From JAIXWP01 sp044371755 (GTDB lineage Bacteria > Bacteroidota > Bacteroidia > Flavobacteriales_D > Sanyastnellaceae): DNA of 42,626 nt. The stretch covers positions 1-42,626 of the forward strand of contig JBILSZ010000014.1 of assembly GCA_044371755.1 (NCBI GenBank), written 5' to 3'. Position 1 is the first letter of the stretch. Every line of letters starts with the position of its first letter. This document shows, piece after piece, positions 40,696 through 42,626 of this stretch. The position numbers and the translations under genes are program-made. The notes under the pieces were generated by a model, which was given only the letters and a program-made list of their open reading frames with translations, had not been told where the DNA came from and ran no database searches.

Positions 40696-41826
40696 TTACT
40701 TCTTTTTTATTTCTTTAGGTAAAGGTGTTACATCTTTTACAACGTTTTCCTTTTTGATATCATCATTAACTATTTGCTCCTCTATTGTGGAAAAATTAAT
40801 TGACTTAAGGTCTATTTTTCGAACTTGTCTATTCCACATAGTATGGTAGTAGTATACTTTGTTTTTCAAATCAGATGAAGAGGTAACTTGCGTAGCACTT
40901 ACAATGTCTGTTGGTAAATTTTCTTTTGGCACTTGAGCTCCTAGTGGAATATTGAAGTTATCCAAAATTCTAAATGATTCGAAAACGGCATCAAGGGTTG
41001 TTTCTAAAGGACGACACGAAGCAGTAAATGCAGCGGCTCTAACAAATCTGGAAGGTGGAGTAAAATCTCCAGGTAACCCAATCAATCCAGAACCTCCACC
41101 CAATGGTTTTAAATTATTTCCCTCAATATTCATTGGACTATTAGGGCTTGTTGATAGATTAAGATAATTTCTTTGATTAATTAAATGCCAGTCATAAGTT
41201 GGTGAATTTGTTATTACACCAATGTATGGGTCATAAATTTTTACTTCGCCTTTATTCACAATTTCAATTATTTTGCTGTTTCCACTTGGGTCAACAATTT
41301 TAAAATGGAACGGTAAATCAGCTCCTCCAAAATCTTTATTTTCAACACTTACAACAACTATTTCATTTAAATGCAATAAAATTTCATCAACAGTTTTAAA
41401 AGACGAAAGCATCCATTGCATTAAGTCACCGACGCTCATAGATTTTGCTGCATTATTTTTATTGTATATTGAATATTCCGCAAATCCAGGTAGATAATAA
41501 ACGCCAACATATAGACCTTCTTCATTTAGTCCGTCTGGGCCATAAGGTTGGCCATAAGCGGTAAGTGTTACAAAACCATATTTACCTTTCCAGGCTTTAC
41601 CGTTTGAACCTTCAGGTGTTTGTGCCTTGAATTCTTTATTTCTTGGTACAATTAAAAGCTGGTTGTGTTGTGCGTCACTCAATGCCCATTCTACAGTTCT
41701 TGCTACAACGACTCCACCATCTTTTGATTTTAAAGTTATTCCGGTACAAGCATATATGGGCGATGAAATCAAGGAGAAAATAATAAGAGTAATGATGCTG
41801 TTTCTAATTAAATAATTTTTTTTCAT
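40696..41826 (-). CDS. Secreted choloylglycine hydrolase / penicillin V acylase-family enzyme
   Basis: A 376-residue Ntn-type linear-amide hydrolase. A signal peptide (SIITLIIFSLISSPIYA) is followed directly by Cys27, the N-terminal nucleophile, in CTGITLKSKDGG. Other active-site residues are visible: Arg43 in VARTVEWA, Asn101 in GLNEEGLYVG, Asn207 in ITNSPTYDWHLINQRNY and an Arg in PPSRFVRAAAF. The Asp of bile salt hydrolases (RxxD) is Glu46 here. Family members cleave bile-salt amides, penicillin V or acyl-homoserine lactones; the substrate cannot be read, and in an environmental strain signal or amide degradation is as likely as bile salts. A Lys-rich tail of ~40 residues extends past the domain. 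The gene is AT-rich and lies next to an IS. Confidence 0.87.
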   Translation of the reverse strand: MKKNYLIRNSIITLIIFSLISSPIYACTGITLKSKDGGVVVARTVEWALSDAQHNQLLIVPRNKEFKAQTPEGSNGKAWKGKYGFVTLTAYGQPYGPDGLNEEGLYVGVYYLPGFAEYSIYNKNNAAKSMSVGDLMQWMLSSFKTVDEILLHLNEIVVVSVENKDFGGADLPFHFKIVDPSGNSKIIEIVNKGEVKIYDPYIGVITNSPTYDWHLINQRNYLNLSTSPNSPMNIEGNNLKPLGGGSGLIGLPGDFTPPSRFVRAAAFTASCRPLETTLDAVFESFRILDNFNIPLGAQVPKENLPTDIVSATQVTSSSDLKNKVYYYHTMWNRQVRKIDLKSINFSTIEEQIVNDDIKKENVVKDVTPLPKEIKKK

Positions 41827-41872
41827 TGTTCTGTGGTTTTCTATTTACTTCATTTTATTTAAAATTACTGCC

Positions 41873-42626
41873 AACGTCAGACTGTGAAAAAACCTTCAGC
41901 CTTCTGTTCATTTTTCATGTCATAAAAATAATCGAATTTTCTTGACTTCGTGTAAAGGCACATCATATTTTACAGCATGAATCAAATAAAAGGACTATCG
42001 CGGCATCAGGTTACTTTCGGCAGCCTCGAGGAGAGTGTTTCAGGTGATAATCCGGTCAGGGTATTGGATGCTTTTGTGGACAAATTGGATTTAAATCAAT
42101 TGGGTTTCGTTCAAAGAGAGTTAAAATCTGAGGGAAGACCTGGATTTGAGAATGAGACCTTTTTGAAAATCTATCTATATGGTTATGTGAACGGTATTCG
42201 TAGCAGTAGAAAATTGGAGCGTGAGTGTTTAAGAAACATTGAACTACAATGGCTTACAGGAAAGCTAACGCCAAATTATCATTCCATTGCTGATTTCAGA
42301 AAGAATAATCCTACAGCACTGCGTAATCTTTTTAAACTCTTTATCACTTTTCTTAAAGACATTGACTTAATCGGTGGAAGAACCATCGCGATTGATGGAA
42401 CAAAGGTCAGATCGAATAATAGTAAAAAGAATAATTACAACCCCAAGAAAATAGAACGGCATCTTGTCTTTATAGAACAGAAGTCGAATGAGTATCTCTC
42501 GATGCTAGAAGCTAGCGATGCAGAAGAGGATCAGTTAAAAATATCTGAGGTACAACAGAAACTCCAACGTCTCAAAGAAAAGAAGATTGATTATCAAATT
42601 CTTCAAAAGCAGTTAGAAGAAAGTGG
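41873..42626 (+). mobile_element. IS1182-type insertion sequence (left part, right end outside window)
   Basis: The element contains the transposase gene from 41977. The left boundary is an estimate: a CAGACTGTGAAAAAACC stretch at 41878-41894 looks like a terminal repeat, but its partner lies outside the window. It abuts the upstream region of the Ntn hydrolase gene. Confidence 0.65.
41977..42626 (+). CDS. IS1182-family transposase (partial, C-terminus outside window)
   Basis: About 216 N-terminal residues of a DDE transposase, with no stop before the window edge. It begins MNQIKGLSRHQVTFGSLEES. The helical N-terminal domain has GRPGFENETFLKIYLYGYVNGIRSSRKLER and LTGKLTPNYHSIADFRKNN, the classic IS1182/IS5-superfamily DUF772 pattern. 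The first catalytic Asp lies in IAIDGTKVRSNNSKKNNYN. A coiled-coil-like charged segment (VQQKLQRLKEKKIDYQILQ) follows. The remaining DDE residues would be outside the window. The visible reading frame is intact. Confidence 0.93.
   Translation, partial: MNQIKGLSRHQVTFGSLEESVSGDNPVRVLDAFVDKLDLNQLGFVQRELKSEGRPGFENETFLKIYLYGYVNGIRSSRKLERECLRNIELQWLTGKLTPNYHSIADFRKNNPTALRNLFKLFITFLKDIDLIGGRTIAIDGTKVRSNNSKKNNYNPKKIERHLVFIEQKSNEYLSMLEASDAEEDQLKISEVQQKLQRLKEKKIDYQILQKQLEES

Overview
The window looks like chromosomal DNA of a Bacteroidota bacterium, probably from the Flavobacteriales or a close relative. The reasons are the promoter style (TTG / TAnnTTTG boxes instead of TTGACA / TATAAT), many lipoproteins with a Cys-Lys-Lys start, DUF4476, LPP20 and CsgG-like lipoproteins, a bacillithiol-type deacetylase, and a Bacteroidota-style carotenoid locus. 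A species cannot be named from the sequence alone. Most of the window is a compact housekeeping chromosome. The last 3.7 kb is AT-rich and accessory.

Layout. 1-1391 (minus): two lipoproteins of unknown role, the first cut by the window edge. 1513-4907 (plus): panB, an RluA-type pseudouridine synthase, trxB and a VanY-like carboxypeptidase. Then tRNA-His, a glycosyltransferase, bshB1 (minus) and a secreted M23/LysM peptidase. 8279-12882 (plus) is a carotenoid operon: crtI, crtB, an unknown secreted protein, idi, crtZ and a fused CrtYcd-type lycopene cyclase. It converges on cruF and crtD (minus), the last two genes of a long minus-strand run (22742 down to 12874) that also holds a saccharopine-dehydrogenase-like enzyme, a secreted unknown, ispH, mutL, two rhomboids and a membrane-anchored endonuclease/phosphatase. 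Together crtI, crtB, crtYcd, crtZ, cruF and crtD are the set expected for a monocyclic 1'-hydroxylated, 3',4'-desaturated carotenoid of the saproxanthin type. IspH and Idi supply precursor; no GGPP synthase is in the window.

22873-27383 (plus) is an envelope operon: a DUF4476 protein, a TPR/CsgG lipoprotein and two LPP20-like lipoproteins. Two sigma-54-like boxes lie in front of its first and last genes and an intrinsic terminator closes it. This is the best candidate here for a poorly described system. Next come clpB, aroK, a PyrR-like phosphoribosyltransferase, an RlmD-like methyltransferase lacking the usual iron-sulfur cysteines, a DASS-family transporter, a tRNA Ser-Pro-Arg cluster with a clear promoter, maf, guaA, and a lipoprotein fusing three LysM domains to a periplasmic-binding domain.

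From 38850 the character changes. An AATTC-rich repeat tract is followed by an internally deleted methyltransferase pseudogene, then three AT-rich minus-strand genes (a DUF4239-like membrane protein, a PsiE-like protein, and a secreted choloylglycine-hydrolase/penicillin-acylase-family enzyme), and the left part of an IS1182-type insertion sequence that runs off the window. This end looks like a small acquired block. No CRISPR array or rRNA gene was seen.
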